A DNA stretch of 64,000 nucleotides from an uncultured Oscillospiraceae bacterium (GCA_947627285.1 CANQVL010000002.1:1-64000); one strand, 5' to 3'; counted from the first letter of the stretch, positions 32,606 through 41,003 are shown. Numbers and translations are program-made. Notes: generated from the sequence alone by a model not told the origin.

Positions 32606-32616
32606 AAGGAGGACAA

Positions 32617-33108
32617 ATGAAACGGGCAATCATTCTCGGTCCATACGGAGCGGGAAAAAGCACATTCGCGAGGCGGCTGTGCGACAAGACGGGGCTGCCG
32701 CTTTACTATCTCGACAACATATGGTTCCTGCCGGACAGGACGAGCATTGACCAATTTGTTTTTGAAGCGCGGGTTTTCGAGCTCGCGGGACAGGACAGGT
32801 GGATTATTGAAGGGAACTATCTCAACTGCTCCGTTGAAAACAGGCTCATAAGGAGCGACGCAATATTCCTGTTGGACTTCCCTCCGGATGTCTGCATTGA
32901 CGGAATAAGGGAGCGAGCGGGCAAGAGGACAGAGAGCAGACCGTTTGTTGAGAGAGTGGGAAACGGAGACCTTATCGCAAAAACAAGGGCTTTCAGGGAA
33001 AACTCAATGTCGAGGATATACGAGCTGATCAGACGTTACGGCAGGGGACGGGAAGTCTGGGTTTTCCATTCGCGCAGAGAGGCAGACGAATTTTTGGAGA
33101 CTCTCTGA
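32617..33108 (+). CDS. P-loop NTPase, adenylate-kinase-like (FlaR/topology-modulation type)
   Basis: 163 residues. Walker A GPYGAGKSTFARRL at residues 8-21, then YYLDNIWFLP and WIIEGNYLNC, the pattern of small nucleoside/adenylate-kinase-like proteins often annotated as topology modulation protein. AAGGAGG precedes ATG 32617. The substrate is not known. It is slightly AT-richer than its neighbours and may be cargo. Confidence 0.7.
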   Translation: MKRAIILGPYGAGKSTFARRLCDKTGLPLYYLDNIWFLPDRTSIDQFVFEARVFELAGQDRWIIEGNYLNCSVENRLIRSDAIFLLDFPPDVCIDGIRERAGKRTESRPFVERVGNGDLIAKTRAFRENSMSRIYELIRRYGRGREVWVFHSRREADEFLETL

Positions 33109-33143
33109 CGAGTTCATTATACCCCAAGGAGGGGAATGACACC

Positions 33144-33596
33144 ATGGACAGAAAAGCGGGAAACGCCATCCAAAGGGCGCGGATCGGTAGCGGTTTGACG
33201 CAGGAAGCACTGGCGGAGCGGACAGGGTACTCTCCCGACTCGGTAAGGGCGTGGGAGAGCGGGGCAAGGACGTGCCCTCTGGACGCGCTGGACATGCTCA
33301 GCACCGCGCTGTCGGCACCGTGGCTCACAGGGGTGTACCTGCGGGAGCACTCCTCGGCGCTGGATGAGCTCATTCCGGACATCAGGATAGGCCGGCCGCT
33401 GTCTGAGGCCGCGGCGGAGTACATATCGAGGGTGCTGGATCTGGTCGACGGCAGATTTGACCGGAAGCTCCTGCGGCTTGTCGCCGACGGCAAGATAGAC
33501 GGTGAGGAGTCGGAGATCTTCAAGGAGATCCTGGACATGGGGTCGAAGACAATCAAGGCTTATTTTGAGATGCGGTTCGCCGCGAGAAAGGAGTAG
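33144..33596 (+). CDS. XRE-family helix-turn-helix protein
   Basis: 150 residues. HTH at residues 5-60 (SGLTQEALAERTGYSPDSVRA), then a helical region with KLLRLVADGKIDGEE. AAGGAGG upstream. It is the third HTH protein of the early region, probably a phage regulator. Confidence 0.75.
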   Translation: MDRKAGNAIQRARIGSGLTQEALAERTGYSPDSVRAWESGARTCPLDALDMLSTALSAPWLTGVYLREHSSALDELIPDIRIGRPLSEAAAEYISRVLDLVDGRFDRKLLRLVADGKIDGEESEIFKEILDMGSKTIKAYFEMRFAARKE

Positions 33597-33600
33597 AAGC

Positions 33601-33807
33601 ATGACATTGGAGGAGCTGGAGCAAATGGACGACACGGTCATTACGCCGGTAGTCGCCGCGCAGTTTTTGCAGTGCAACCCTCACTGGATACGCCTGGCGG
33701 CCAGAGAGCGGCCGGAGCTGCTGGGCTTCCCTGTGGCGGTGGTGGGACACCGTACAAAAATACCACGACTGCCGTTCATCGACTTCATCAAGGGGCGCGC
33801 GGTATAG
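33601..33807 (+). CDS. Small phage DNA-binding-like protein
   Basis: 68 residues from ATG 33601 with GGAG upstream. The pattern TPVVAAQFLQCNPHWIRLAA...LGFPVAVVG...IPRLPFIDFIKG resembles excisionase/HTH_17-type proteins. Excisionase is possible but unproven. Confidence 0.55.
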   Translation: MTLEELEQMDDTVITPVVAAQFLQCNPHWIRLAARERPELLGFPVAVVGHRTKIPRLPFIDFIKGRAV

Positions 33808-33814
33808 CCCACGA

Positions 33815-33860
33815 GGACAGAAAAAGCCCCCTGCCGGCGGGGTACGCCGACAAGGGGCGC
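33815..33860 (+). repeat. 46-bp hairpin repeat, copy 1
   Basis: GGACAGAAAAAGCCCCCTGC... ending AAGGGGCGC. A GCCCC/GGGGC stem encloses CCGGCG/CGCCG. Nearly identical to 34512-34558. It sits in a gene gap just before a ribosome site. Confidence 0.75.
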
Positions 33861-33877
33861 ACGAGGGAGGTGAGAGC

Positions 33878-34159
33878 ATGGACTATAAAATGACCGCCCC
33901 AGAGGTGAAAGCTCTGGGGCGGAGGAAAAAGCACAAAAAGTGGCCGAAGGACAAGTATGTGTGGGGCTTTGAGATCCGCAGTCCTTATTGCGGAAGGGAC
34001 AGTATGGGAGTATTTCACTGCGCCTGTGGGAAGTGCAGACCGTTACGGTTCGATGTAAGCGAGGATTGCGAAGACCGCAGCTATAATAGCCGCGAGAGTA
34101 GAGCAGATGGAAAAGACCAGAGAAATCAAAAATCTGTTTTTCTCCGTGCGTGCCTTTGA
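33878..34159 (+). CDS. Small phage protein, unknown (doubtful 3' half)
   Basis: 93 codons from ATG 33878 after GGGAGGTG. The first 60 residues (TAPEVKALGRRKKHKKWPKD, then Cys pair CACGKC) look protein-like. The 3' half overlaps the minus-strand membrane protein gene by about 110 bp, and one of the two frames there may not be used. Confidence 0.4.
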   Translation: MDYKMTAPEVKALGRRKKHKKWPKDKYVWGFEIRSPYCGRDSMGVFHCACGKCRPLRFDVSEDCEDRSYNSRESRADGKDQRNQKSVFLRACL

Positions 34160-34252
34160 CGCCTCTGTTTCAACGAGGATATTGAGCCCATCTTCTGTTT
34201 TGCGTAATTCGTAGCGTTTGTTCCGGTTGAGAAACTTTTGGAATTTATTCAC
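34043..34252 (-). CDS. Small single-pass membrane protein
   Basis: 69 residues from GTG 34252 with AAGGGGG eight bases upstream. A basic N-terminus (KFLNRNKRYELRK), acidic middle and a C-terminal membrane helix (FLISLVFSICSTLAAIIAAV). Minus-strand gene inside the plus-strand early operon. Function unknown. Confidence 0.55.
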   Translation of the reverse strand: MNKFQKFLNRNKRYELRKTEDGLNILVETEASKARTEKNRFLISLVFSICSTLAAIIAAVFAILAYIEP

Positions 34253-34317
34253 CGTATTCACCCCCTTTCGCCGCAATTATACCACGAATCGGGGCGAATG
34301 CAAGGGGAGGTGAGAGC

Positions 34318-34503
34318 ATGCAGGACTTTACAGTAACATCTGACCGGCGGGTATATGTTGACGGAGTTGAAATCAAAAAGGTCACCGCCTTTGCTGTCGT
34401 TGTAGACGCCGGTGATGACCCTGAGGTGGTTCTCCGTGTCCGTGCGGACAGGGTAAGTATTGACGGGTTCACCGCCTTTGGGACTGAGATTAAAAAGGAT
34501 TAG
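34318..34503 (+). CDS. Small phage protein, unknown
   Basis: 61 residues from ATG 34318 after GGGGAGGTG. Beta-rich (FTVTSDRRVYVDGVEIKKV, VVLRVRADRVSIDG). Function unknown; such short beta proteins are common in clostridial phages. Confidence 0.55.
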   Translation: MQDFTVTSDRRVYVDGVEIKKVTAFAVVVDAGDDPEVVLRVRADRVSIDGFTAFGTEIKKD

Positions 34504-34511
34504 ATCCAGCG

Positions 34512-34558
34512 GGACAGAAAAAAGCCCCCTGCCGGCGGGGTACGCCGACAAGGGGCGC
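34512..34558 (+). repeat. 46-bp hairpin repeat, copy 2
   Basis: Differs from 33815-33860 only by one extra A in the A-tract. It is followed by GTGGTATAAACCAC, another small inverted repeat. Confidence 0.75.
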
Positions 34559-34624
34559 GTGGTATAAACCACGAGGACAAGTGTATTATACCACGGTGGA
34601 TTTTATTTTGCAAGGGGGGAAACT

Positions 34625-34813
34625 GTGAAAAATTCAAATGACAAAGTACAGACCGGTCTCCGCATTCCTGCGGAAAGATACGAGGAGCTCCTCGCCCTTG
34701 CGGACACCGTGGGGGTATCGATCAACTCCCTTATGCTGATGTTGATAGACCTGGGGCTCAGTGCCAGGAACAATGCTGCGCTTATTCCTCCGGAACGGAA
34801 ATCGGGCCGTTGA
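34625..34813 (+). CDS. Ribbon-helix-helix protein (Arc/CopG-like)
   Basis: 62 residues starting at GTG with AAGGGGG upstream. KVQTGLRIPAERYEELLALAD and SINSLMLMLIDLGL form a beta strand plus two helices of an RHH DNA-binding fold. It converges with, and overlaps by 32 bp, a second RHH gene. Confidence 0.65.
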   Translation: MKNSNDKVQTGLRIPAERYEELLALADTVGVSINSLMLMLIDLGLSARNNAALIPPERKSGR

Positions 34814-34958
34814 CCGCCTCGTACTCCTGAATATATTTCTGCAAAGCGTACTCGACAAGATTGTTCAGAGACCGATGCTCCTGATTTGCCAGAACGCGTG
34901 ACTTCTCATAGGTAATTTCGTCGAGACGAAGACCGGTTTGAATTTTGCTCGTTGCCAT
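34782..34958 (-). CDS. Ribbon-helix-helix protein (Arc/CopG-like)
   Basis: 58 residues from ATG 34958 with AAGGAGT eight bases upstream. KIQTGLRLDEITYEKSRVLA and SLNNLVEYALQKYIQEYEA form an RHH fold that shares the TGLR start of its convergent neighbour. TGCTAA operator pairs lie just upstream (34973-35035), suggesting that it represses itself and the divergent rightward genes. Confidence 0.7.
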   Translation of the reverse strand: MATSKIQTGLRLDEITYEKSRVLANQEHRSLNNLVEYALQKYIQEYEAVNGPISVPEE

Positions 34959-34972
34959 ATGCAATCACTCCT

Positions 34973-35035
34973 TTAGCATTATGTTAGCATTTTTTCTCTT
35001 GACTTTCTACAAACATGGTGCTAACATAGTGCTAA
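34973..35035. promoter_or_regulatory. Paired TGCTAA operators flanking a divergent promoter
   Basis: TTAGCATTATGTTAGCA (34973-34989) and TGCTAACATAGTGCTAA (35019-35035) are inverted copies with one mismatch, each with two half-sites 11 bp apart, as RHH proteins prefer. A rightward promoter TTGACT (34999-35004) / TAACAT (35022-35027) is embedded. Confidence 0.7.
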
Positions 35036-35064
35036 CAGCAAAAATGAAAGAGGAGATTGCAATT

Positions 35065-35307
35065 ATGGACAAATCGAACCTCATTGACGTGGCGGAGCTT
35101 ATTCAGGGCGAGATCAGCGACGTGCTTCTTGCCGGGGTGATGGTGGGCGACTGCCTGGAGGACGAGCTGCGCTTTGGGCGAACGGAGTACAGGGATTACA
35201 CGAGGTACGCTCTGGCGGGGCTGCGCGTCCTTCACAACGAGCTTGAGCGTATCCACGGGGAGCTCACGGCGGGGATCGACGCCGAATTTGAAAAACGAAA
35301 GGGGTAA
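35065..35307 (+). CDS. Small phage protein, unknown
   Basis: 80 residues, helical and acidic (LIDVAELIQGEISDVLLAG, RVLHNELERIHGEL). ATG 35065 follows AGAGGAG. First gene of the operon leading to replication. Confidence 0.6.
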   Translation: MDKSNLIDVAELIQGEISDVLLAGVMVGDCLEDELRFGRTEYRDYTRYALAGLRVLHNELERIHGELTAGIDAEFEKRKG

Positions 35308-35311
35308 AGCC

Positions 35312-35665
35312 ATGAGGACAGTGATAAACGTTCAATTTGGGCTTGCGCGAAAGGTCGGCCTTGACGCAGCTGTTTTCACAACTTTCATCAAGGAAACAGC
35401 GGAAGAACGGCTACGGGTTAAAAAGCGGGCTTCTCCAGGGGCAGCCGTGGAGGTCGTGGTCGTGAGCGGAATGGTTTACATTCCGTTCACTGCCGAAGAC
35501 CTTTCAAAGGAACTGCCATTTTGGACAAAAAAACAGATTCGCAGAGTAGTGCAGGAGGCGCTGAACGCCAATCTGATCAAAACTGATAATTTTAACATTG
35601 ACCCGAGAAATCGCCGTTTGTGGTATGCCGTGGTCCCGGACGTACTTGGGGATGGAGAGTGCTGA
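35312..35665 (+). CDS. Winged-helix-like phage protein
   Basis: 117 residues from ATG 35312 after AAAGGGG. The middle and C-terminal part (IPFTAEDLSKELPFWTKKQI then RRVVQEALNANLIK) resembles the winged helix of phage replication initiators. It precedes the DnaD-like gene and may be a partner or regulator. Confidence 0.5.
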   Translation: MRTVINVQFGLARKVGLDAAVFTTFIKETAEERLRVKKRASPGAAVEVVVVSGMVYIPFTAEDLSKELPFWTKKQIRRVVQEALNANLIKTDNFNIDPRNRRLWYAVVPDVLGDGEC

Positions 35666-35666
35666 C

Positions 35667-36509
35667 ATGGAATATAGGGGTTCATTCTTCGCGTCTACTC
35701 CTGCTACCGTTCGTCATGATAAAACTCTTCCGGGGGATGCCAAGCAGCTTTATACGGAAATTTCATCGCTTTGGAATGCGGAAGGGTATTGCTGGGCTAC
35801 AAATTCATATTTTGCCGAGATTTTTGGAGTTTCAGAGCGGACAATAAGCCGATGGGTAGCGGCTCTTGAAAAAAGGGGGTATATCCGAACTGAGCAAGCC
35901 CCTTCCGGACGTGGCTCAGAGCGGCGCATCTTTATAGGCGTCTTATTCCCTGAATCTGAAGAGGTAGACAAAAATGTCGAGGTCGACAAAAGTGGCGAGG
36001 AGGAGGTAGACAAAAATGTCTATCTCCCGAAAGGTAATATATTAAATCTTAATAATAATAAACAAGAAATAGAAGAAAAAGAAATAAAAAAGAAAAAGAA
36101 AACCGCGCCGAAGGAGCTGGACGAGGAAACCAAGGAGCTGCTCCGCGGGTATGTGGGCGACGACGGGGAGCTTCGGTTAAAGCTGGCGGACATGATAATT
36201 GCCCGAAATGAACGCGGCGCCGTCAACTCCCACAGAGCTGTCAAGGCACTGCTCAACCTGTTGGACAAGTATTCCGAGGGCAACAGGGTCCTCAAGCTGG
36301 AGCTGCTGGAAAGGGCGATCGCCAGCGGGTGGCAGACGGTATATCCCCTGAAGCCGTGGGAGGCAGCGGCGATCCTGTCGGACCTTGAAGCCGCGCCCGC
36401 AGGGTCAGACCGATTCCAATCCGCGCAGGACAGCGGGGAGAGGATAATACGACCGGAGGATTCGCCGTGGTACCGGTACAAGAAGGAGCAGGAAAATGGC
36501 AAAGTCTGA
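35667..36509 (+). CDS. DnaD-like replication initiator
   Basis: 280 residues. An N-terminal winged helix (ATNSYFAEIFGVSERTISRW with AALEKRGYIRTEQ), a Lys/Glu-rich linker encoded by an A-rich stretch (about 36030-36110), and a helical C-terminal region. It directly precedes and overlaps the DnaB-like helicase by 14 bp, the usual initiator-helicase arrangement. Confidence 0.65.
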   Translation: MEYRGSFFASTPATVRHDKTLPGDAKQLYTEISSLWNAEGYCWATNSYFAEIFGVSERTISRWVAALEKRGYIRTEQAPSGRGSERRIFIGVLFPESEEVDKNVEVDKSGEEEVDKNVYLPKGNILNLNNNKQEIEEKEIKKKKKTAPKELDEETKELLRGYVGDDGELRLKLADMIIARNERGAVNSHRAVKALLNLLDKYSEGNRVLKLELLERAIASGWQTVYPLKPWEAAAILSDLEAAPAGSDRFQSAQDSGERIIRPEDSPWYRYKKEQENGKV

Positions 36510-37878
36510 ATTCGGCGCGTCGGATATAGAGGCGGGGATCCTGGGCGGGATCCTGGTGTGGCCGGAGCACGCGGGCGAGGCGGTGTCGATGCTGAGCCCC
36601 GAAGATTTCGGCGACAGCGTCCACCGGCAGATATACGGCGTTATACTCTCCATGTACCTCAGCGATGAGCCCATAAACACCGTGACGGTCATGGAAAAGC
36701 TGGGACCTAAGGACCGGTGGGAGGACCGCCTGTTCGCCATCGTGGACAAGGGCAACGCCCAGGTAGGATATTACTGCCGGCTCCTTTTGGAGCGGAACAA
36801 GCTGACGAAGGTTCAAACCCTGGCGCTTCACATCGCCCAGGCCGCCACGCTGGAGGAGGCGCAGCCGCTCATCAGCGAGCTCATCGGCATTGAGTGCAGC
36901 GTGCGGGGCTCCGAGCCCTCCACACTGCTGGAGCTGGTGCATGAGTACGTGGAGGACCGGCAAAAGGGCGTTCCGCCGCCGGAATATCTGGATCTGGGCA
37001 TGGAGTTTCTGAACAAGACGCTGATGGTGGAGAGCGGAGACATGGTCCTCATCGGCGCACAGCCCTCGGTGGGCAAGACGGCGCTGGCTCTTCGGCTGGC
37101 TATGACGGTCTCGGAGACGAAGCGCGTGGGTTTTTTCAGCCTGGAGACCGGGAAGAAAAAGCTCACCCACCGGTCAATCTCCACTTACACCGGCATCTCC
37201 CTTAAGGACATCAAACTGTGCAGGACGAGCGATTCGGACCTGTCGAAGATCGTCGGCATGGGCATGGAGCTGGGCAATTTGGAGAGGAAGGGATCCCTGT
37301 CCATCCACCGTATGCGCGGCGCCACGGTCAAGGACATCCAGGCGCTTACGCTGAGATACCGGTACGAGGTCATCTTTGTGGATTACATACAGCTGATACG
37401 CTCCTACGGTCGGAGCCGGTACGAGGAGGTCACCAACATCTCCATGGATCTCCGAAACATCTCACCCAACGAGGGGCACGGAGTTACCATTTTCGCGTTG
37501 GCTCAGACGCACCGCGCCGAGAAGCTGGGCGGGAAGCCCATCCCTCCGGACCTGGATTCCTTGAAGGAGAGCGGACAGCTGGAGGCGGACGCCGACGTGG
37601 TCATGCTCCTTTACCGGGCAAACGAGTTGGACAAATACTCGCCCAGGGTGTTGAAGGTCGCCAAGAACAAGGAGGGCGAGCTGGGGGAGTGTATGCTGGA
37701 CTTCGACGGCGCCTGCCAGAGGTTCACGGAGATGTCGCCGCAGCGTGTGGCGGCATGGAGGGAGATCAACGCCAAGTATGAGGCGAAAAAGAGAGCCGAG
37801 AAGAAGGCGGCAAAGGCCGGCGGCGATCAGATGGGAATGGTCGAGATAGTCGAGCCGGATCCCGATTTGCCGTTTTGA
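36496..37878 (+). CDS. dnaB: Replicative DNA helicase, DnaB-like
   Basis: 460 residues. N-terminal helical domain, then a RecA-type core with Walker A GAQPSVGKTALA (residues 187-198), Walker B VIFVDYIQLI, and the sensor region ESGQLEADADVVMLLYR. The C-terminus is a Lys/Ala-rich tail. It unwinds the phage fork after loading by the upstream initiator. Confidence 0.93.
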   Translation: MAKSEFGASDIEAGILGGILVWPEHAGEAVSMLSPEDFGDSVHRQIYGVILSMYLSDEPINTVTVMEKLGPKDRWEDRLFAIVDKGNAQVGYYCRLLLERNKLTKVQTLALHIAQAATLEEAQPLISELIGIECSVRGSEPSTLLELVHEYVEDRQKGVPPPEYLDLGMEFLNKTLMVESGDMVLIGAQPSVGKTALALRLAMTVSETKRVGFFSLETGKKKLTHRSISTYTGISLKDIKLCRTSDSDLSKIVGMGMELGNLERKGSLSIHRMRGATVKDIQALTLRYRYEVIFVDYIQLIRSYGRSRYEEVTNISMDLRNISPNEGHGVTIFALAQTHRAEKLGGKPIPPDLDSLKESGQLEADADVVMLLYRANELDKYSPRVLKVAKNKEGELGECMLDFDGACQRFTEMSPQRVAAWREINAKYEAKKRAEKKAAKAGGDQMGMVEIVEPDPDLPF

Positions 37879-37891
37879 GGAGGTGCCGGAC

Positions 37892-38101
37892 ATGCTGACA
37901 AAAACACGCTGTCTCGACCTTTTGCGGGGCGAGATACGCAGATATGAAGCGATGGCGCGGCTGGCGCCTACTGAGTGGCAGCGCAACGACTACATCGAGC
38001 TCGCCCAGGCTCTCACCGAGGCCGCGGCAGCTCTGAGAGGAAGGAGGGGAAGCTTTTGGTCAAGGTTGGCGACAAAGTACGCTTTGTTCCGGGAGGACTG
38101 A
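37892..38101 (+). CDS. Small phage protein, unknown
   Basis: 69 residues, helical and basic (RCLDLLRGEIRRYEAMARLA). ATG 37892 follows GGAGGTG. No recognisable domain. Confidence 0.55.
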   Translation: MLTKTRCLDLLRGEIRRYEAMARLAPTEWQRNDYIELAQALTEAAAALRGRRGSFWSRLATKYALFRED

Positions 38102-38238
38102 CAGACAGCGGGCACGAGGTCAGCCGCCGGGCGGTGACCGGCACGGTGAGTTGGGTCAACGAGGCACACCGCACCTACGGCGTGGAAGCCGAGCTGGGCA
38201 GCCGCGGGTACAGATACCGCGAGACGTTCAAATTTTAA
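38056..38238 (+). CDS. Small beta-rich phage protein (SH3-like)
   Basis: 60 residues from TTG 38056 with GGAGGGG upstream; overlaps the preceding gene by 46 bp. KVGDKVRFVPGG and TGTVSWVNEAHRTYGVE suggest a small barrel. Function unknown. Confidence 0.5.
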   Translation: MVKVGDKVRFVPGGLTDSGHEVSRRAVTGTVSWVNEAHRTYGVEAELGSRGYRYRETFKF

Positions 38239-38257
38239 GACATCGAGGAGGTAAACC

Positions 38258-39034
38258 ATGAGGACAATAGCGATCATGAATCTCAAGGGCGGGGTGGCAA
38301 AGACCACCACCACGGTGAACGTGGCGGCGATCCTCGCCCGGGACCACAAAAAGCGGGTGCTGGTGGTGGACGCCGACAGCCAGTGCAACACGACGGAATT
38401 TTTCGGCGCGGACCCAGAGAGCGGGAACCTGGCGCGGGCGCTTAAAATCTCCTGGGGCGGGGAGCTCTTCGCGGTACAGCAGATACAGCGGACGGACCGG
38501 GACGGGGTGGACATCCTGCCGGGGAGCGAGGAGCTCATGGATCTGGGCCTTTCGGGTGTGGAGGACAAGGCGGTGGACGCGGAGATCCTGCGGAAGCTGG
38601 TGCGCGAGCTGGAGGTCGTGGACAGATACGACTTCTGCCTCATCGACTGCCCGCCGGCGTTCAACGCCGCCAGCGCCGCGGCGCTGCTGGCGGCAGGAGA
38701 GGTGCTCATACCAATAAAACTGGACGCCTTCTCCCTTCGCGGCATGACCAACCTCATGCGGCAGATCTACAACATGCAGGAGATAAACCCCGCGCTGGAG
38801 CTTCTGGGCTTTTTGCCCACCATGTGGTACCCGTGCCGCTATACGCACGATGCCGAAAAAACGCTCCGGGACGGCGGGTATACGGTACTCCCTCACATCC
38901 GGCGGACGGACAAGGCGGACGCCATGACCTTTGATCAGCGGCCGCTTATTGAGACGAGCCCCCGCTGTGCCGCGGCGGTGGATTACCGCCGGCTTGTGCG
39001 GGAGCTTTTGAAGGGAGGCGGCGGGAATGGCTGA
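38258..39034 (+). CDS. parA: ParA-type partition ATPase
   Basis: 258 residues with deviant Walker A KGGVAKTTT (residues 10-18), VLVVDADSQCNTT and the DCPPAF switch. GGAGG before ATG. Its stop overlaps the parB start by 8 bp. With ParB and the dispersed 17-bp palindromes this suggests an active partition system in the prophage, perhaps for a plasmid-like state. Confidence 0.9.
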   Translation: MRTIAIMNLKGGVAKTTTTVNVAAILARDHKKRVLVVDADSQCNTTEFFGADPESGNLARALKISWGGELFAVQQIQRTDRDGVDILPGSEELMDLGLSGVEDKAVDAEILRKLVRELEVVDRYDFCLIDCPPAFNAASAAALLAAGEVLIPIKLDAFSLRGMTNLMRQIYNMQEINPALELLGFLPTMWYPCRYTHDAEKTLRDGGYTVLPHIRRTDKADAMTFDQRPLIETSPRCAAAVDYRRLVRELLKGGGGNG

Positions 39035-40661
39035 GGCGAAGGGCTTTAACCTTGCAAAGGCTCTGGGCAGTGTGTCCAAATCGGACACCGAGCGGATCGA
39101 GCGCATAGACATTGACCGGCTGGGCGACGACCCGAAAAATTTCTACTCCCTCTCGGACCTGGACTCCCTCGCGGAGAATATCGAGCTGGTGGGGCTCCAG
39201 CAGCCGTTACGGGTCCGCCCCGACAGGGAGGCGCACGGGTATTACATAATCGTCTCAGGTCACCGGCGCCGGGCGGCGATCCGGAAGCTTGTGGACGACG
39301 GCAGGGAGGACCTGCGGCAGATCCCCTGCATTGTGGAGCAGCCGGCAGAGTCCGAGGCTATGCAGGAGCTTCGGCTCATCTTCGCCAATTCCGGCACCCG
39401 TAAGCTCACGGACCCGGAGATCGCCGCCCAAGCGGACAGGGTGCAGGAGCTCCTATACAGGCTCAAGGAGGAGGGCTACGATTTCCCCGGTCGTATGCGT
39501 GACCATGTGGCGGAGGCGTGCCAGGTGAGCCGGTCAAAGCTTGCGCGGCTGAAGGTTATCGAAATGGGCCTCCGCGGTGAGGTGAACCAGCTGTGGCATG
39601 AGGGCAAGATCAACGAGTCCGCCGCCTACGCTTTGGCGCGGATGTCGGAGAATATTCAACACCGTATCCTCACTGTCTGCCGCGGCAAGTACCCGGACGG
39701 CAACACGCTGGAGCGCGTGGTCAAAGCCTATAAGGACGGCATACGGTGGGGAACCGATGGCGGGCTTACATGCCCTGACGGGAAAGACTGCACCTACGCC
39801 AACGGCTTCCTCCGGACTTTCATTGATTCCCCCTGGCGAGAGTGTGACGGGTCCCGGTGCTGTATCACCTGCCGCTATGGACCGCGCGGAGATTACAACT
39901 CCTGCGACCGGATGTGCTCAAAAGCAAAGGTTGTACGAAAAGACATGATAGAAAAGGAAAGGTCCAAAGAGAAGCGTGCGCAGGAAAAACGGACAACTGC
40001 GGCGCAGCGGGGCACGGTCCCCAACGCCCGCAGGGTCCTGAGAGCCATAGACGCGGCGGGGCTCGCGGATGATGTACGGATACCGTGGGTGTATAGCAAT
40101 CAGTTTCCGGTGTCGGTCATTCGCAAGTGGGCGGACGGCGACTTTTCCGAGGGCTGGTACGATCATTACATATCTCCTCTTCTCGGCGTGGAATCCCTTA
40201 GCTGTGCGCTTGATGCGGCAAAGCTCCTAAAGTGCTCCGCCGACTATCTGCTGGGGCTCACCGATGAGCTCCATCCGACGGCTGCGCCGGCGGGGTATAT
40301 CACGGACCGGGACCCGGACGGACCGACTGAGGCGATGGTGCTGATGGATTACGGGCTCAACAAGCCTTTCCGCACCACGGCGGAGTGGGACGGGCAGGCG
40401 TGGCGGTCCGGCGGACAAGTCCTGCCGGACAAGGTGCTGGGCTGGTACCCGATCCCAAAGACACCGGATATACCGAAGTCGCCGGCAAGCAGCGTGAATC
40501 CGGAAATCGTCGAACGTTCTCTATGCTGCACGGGGTACTCCCCATCCGGCTACTGCGGCGCCGCGGCAGCCTGCGGCGAGATTTATAGCTGCTGTTCCCA
40601 GTGTGACGAGGACTGCAATTCCAGATGCGGGTGGATCCCCGAGGAGGAAAAACATGAGTAA
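39027..40661 (+). CDS. parB: ParB-like DNA-binding protein with long Cys-rich C-terminus
   Basis: 544 residues. The ParB/Srx domain (about 25-130) has PLRVRPDREAHGYYIIVSGHR and a KorB-like HTH region follows (RDHVAEACQVSRSKLARLKV). The C-terminal half is unusual: a DYLLGLTDE motif typical of phage HTH proteins and clustered cysteines (CDGSRCCITCRYG; CCSQCDEDCNSRCG). One 17-bp palindrome lies inside the gene at codons 16-21. The C-terminus may bind zinc; its role is unknown. Confidence 0.8.
   Translation: MAEAKGFNLAKALGSVSKSDTERIERIDIDRLGDDPKNFYSLSDLDSLAENIELVGLQQPLRVRPDREAHGYYIIVSGHRRRAAIRKLVDDGREDLRQIPCIVEQPAESEAMQELRLIFANSGTRKLTDPEIAAQADRVQELLYRLKEEGYDFPGRMRDHVAEACQVSRSKLARLKVIEMGLRGEVNQLWHEGKINESAAYALARMSENIQHRILTVCRGKYPDGNTLERVVKAYKDGIRWGTDGGLTCPDGKDCTYANGFLRTFIDSPWRECDGSRCCITCRYGPRGDYNSCDRMCSKAKVVRKDMIEKERSKEKRAQEKRTTAAQRGTVPNARRVLRAIDAAGLADDVRIPWVYSNQFPVSVIRKWADGDFSEGWYDHYISPLLGVESLSCALDAAKLLKCSADYLLGLTDELHPTAAPAGYITDRDPDGPTEAMVLMDYGLNKPFRTTAEWDGQAWRSGGQVLPDKVLGWYPIPKTPDIPKSPASSVNPEIVERSLCCTGYSPSGYCGAAAACGEIYSCCSQCDEDCNSRCGWIPEEEKHE
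39072..39088. promoter_or_regulatory. 17-bp palindrome, site 7 (inside parB)
   Basis: GTGTCCAAATCGGACAC, one mismatch, within the coding sequence for SVSKSDTE near the ParB N-terminus. Confidence 0.75.
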
Positions 40662-40875
40662 TGGCATCCCTGAAAATGAGCGCGCATTTATGTCCGTGGA
40701 GCTCGGCAAGCTGCTGCGGGAACAGGAGATTATCGTCTCGGTGACCCTGCCCGACGGCTCCCTTGAGCCGGTAATAATGACGAATATGTTCGACAGTGAC
40801 ATCCGGACGCTCCTTTTGCCGGTTGTCATGTCCATTGGCTTGAAGACAGCGTTCGTCGAATGTTCCCGCTTTTAG
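40654..40875 (+). CDS. Small phage protein, unknown
   Basis: 73 residues from ATG 40654 after GGAGG, overlapping the parB end by 8 bp. MSVELGKLLREQEIIVSVTL and LLLPVVMSIGLKTAF. No domain recognised. Confidence 0.55.
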   Translation: MSNGIPENERAFMSVELGKLLREQEIIVSVTLPDGSLEPVIMTNMFDSDIRTLLLPVVMSIGLKTAFVECSRF

Positions 40876-41003
40876 CGCCCGAATCGATACACGGAAGTAT
40901 TGATGAATACACGGAAATCATCCGCCAGGATTTGCATAACGCAAGTGACAGGTATCTCGCCGAGGCGGGGAAGAAGGAGGCGGACGATGGAAAGACTGAC
41001 TGA
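40860..41003 (+). CDS. Possible very small phage protein
   Basis: 47 codons (MFPLLAPESIHGSIDEY...) bridging the 111-bp gap between two better-supported genes and overlapping both. Composition is protein-like (EIIRQDLHNASDRYLAEAG), but no good ribosome site precedes it. Confidence 0.35.
   Translation: MFPLLAPESIHGSIDEYTEIIRQDLHNASDRYLAEAGKKEADDGKTD

Noticed and set aside
40878-40895. CCCGAATCGATACAC as a twelfth 17-bp palindrome
   Set aside because: Several mismatches and wrong arm spacing.
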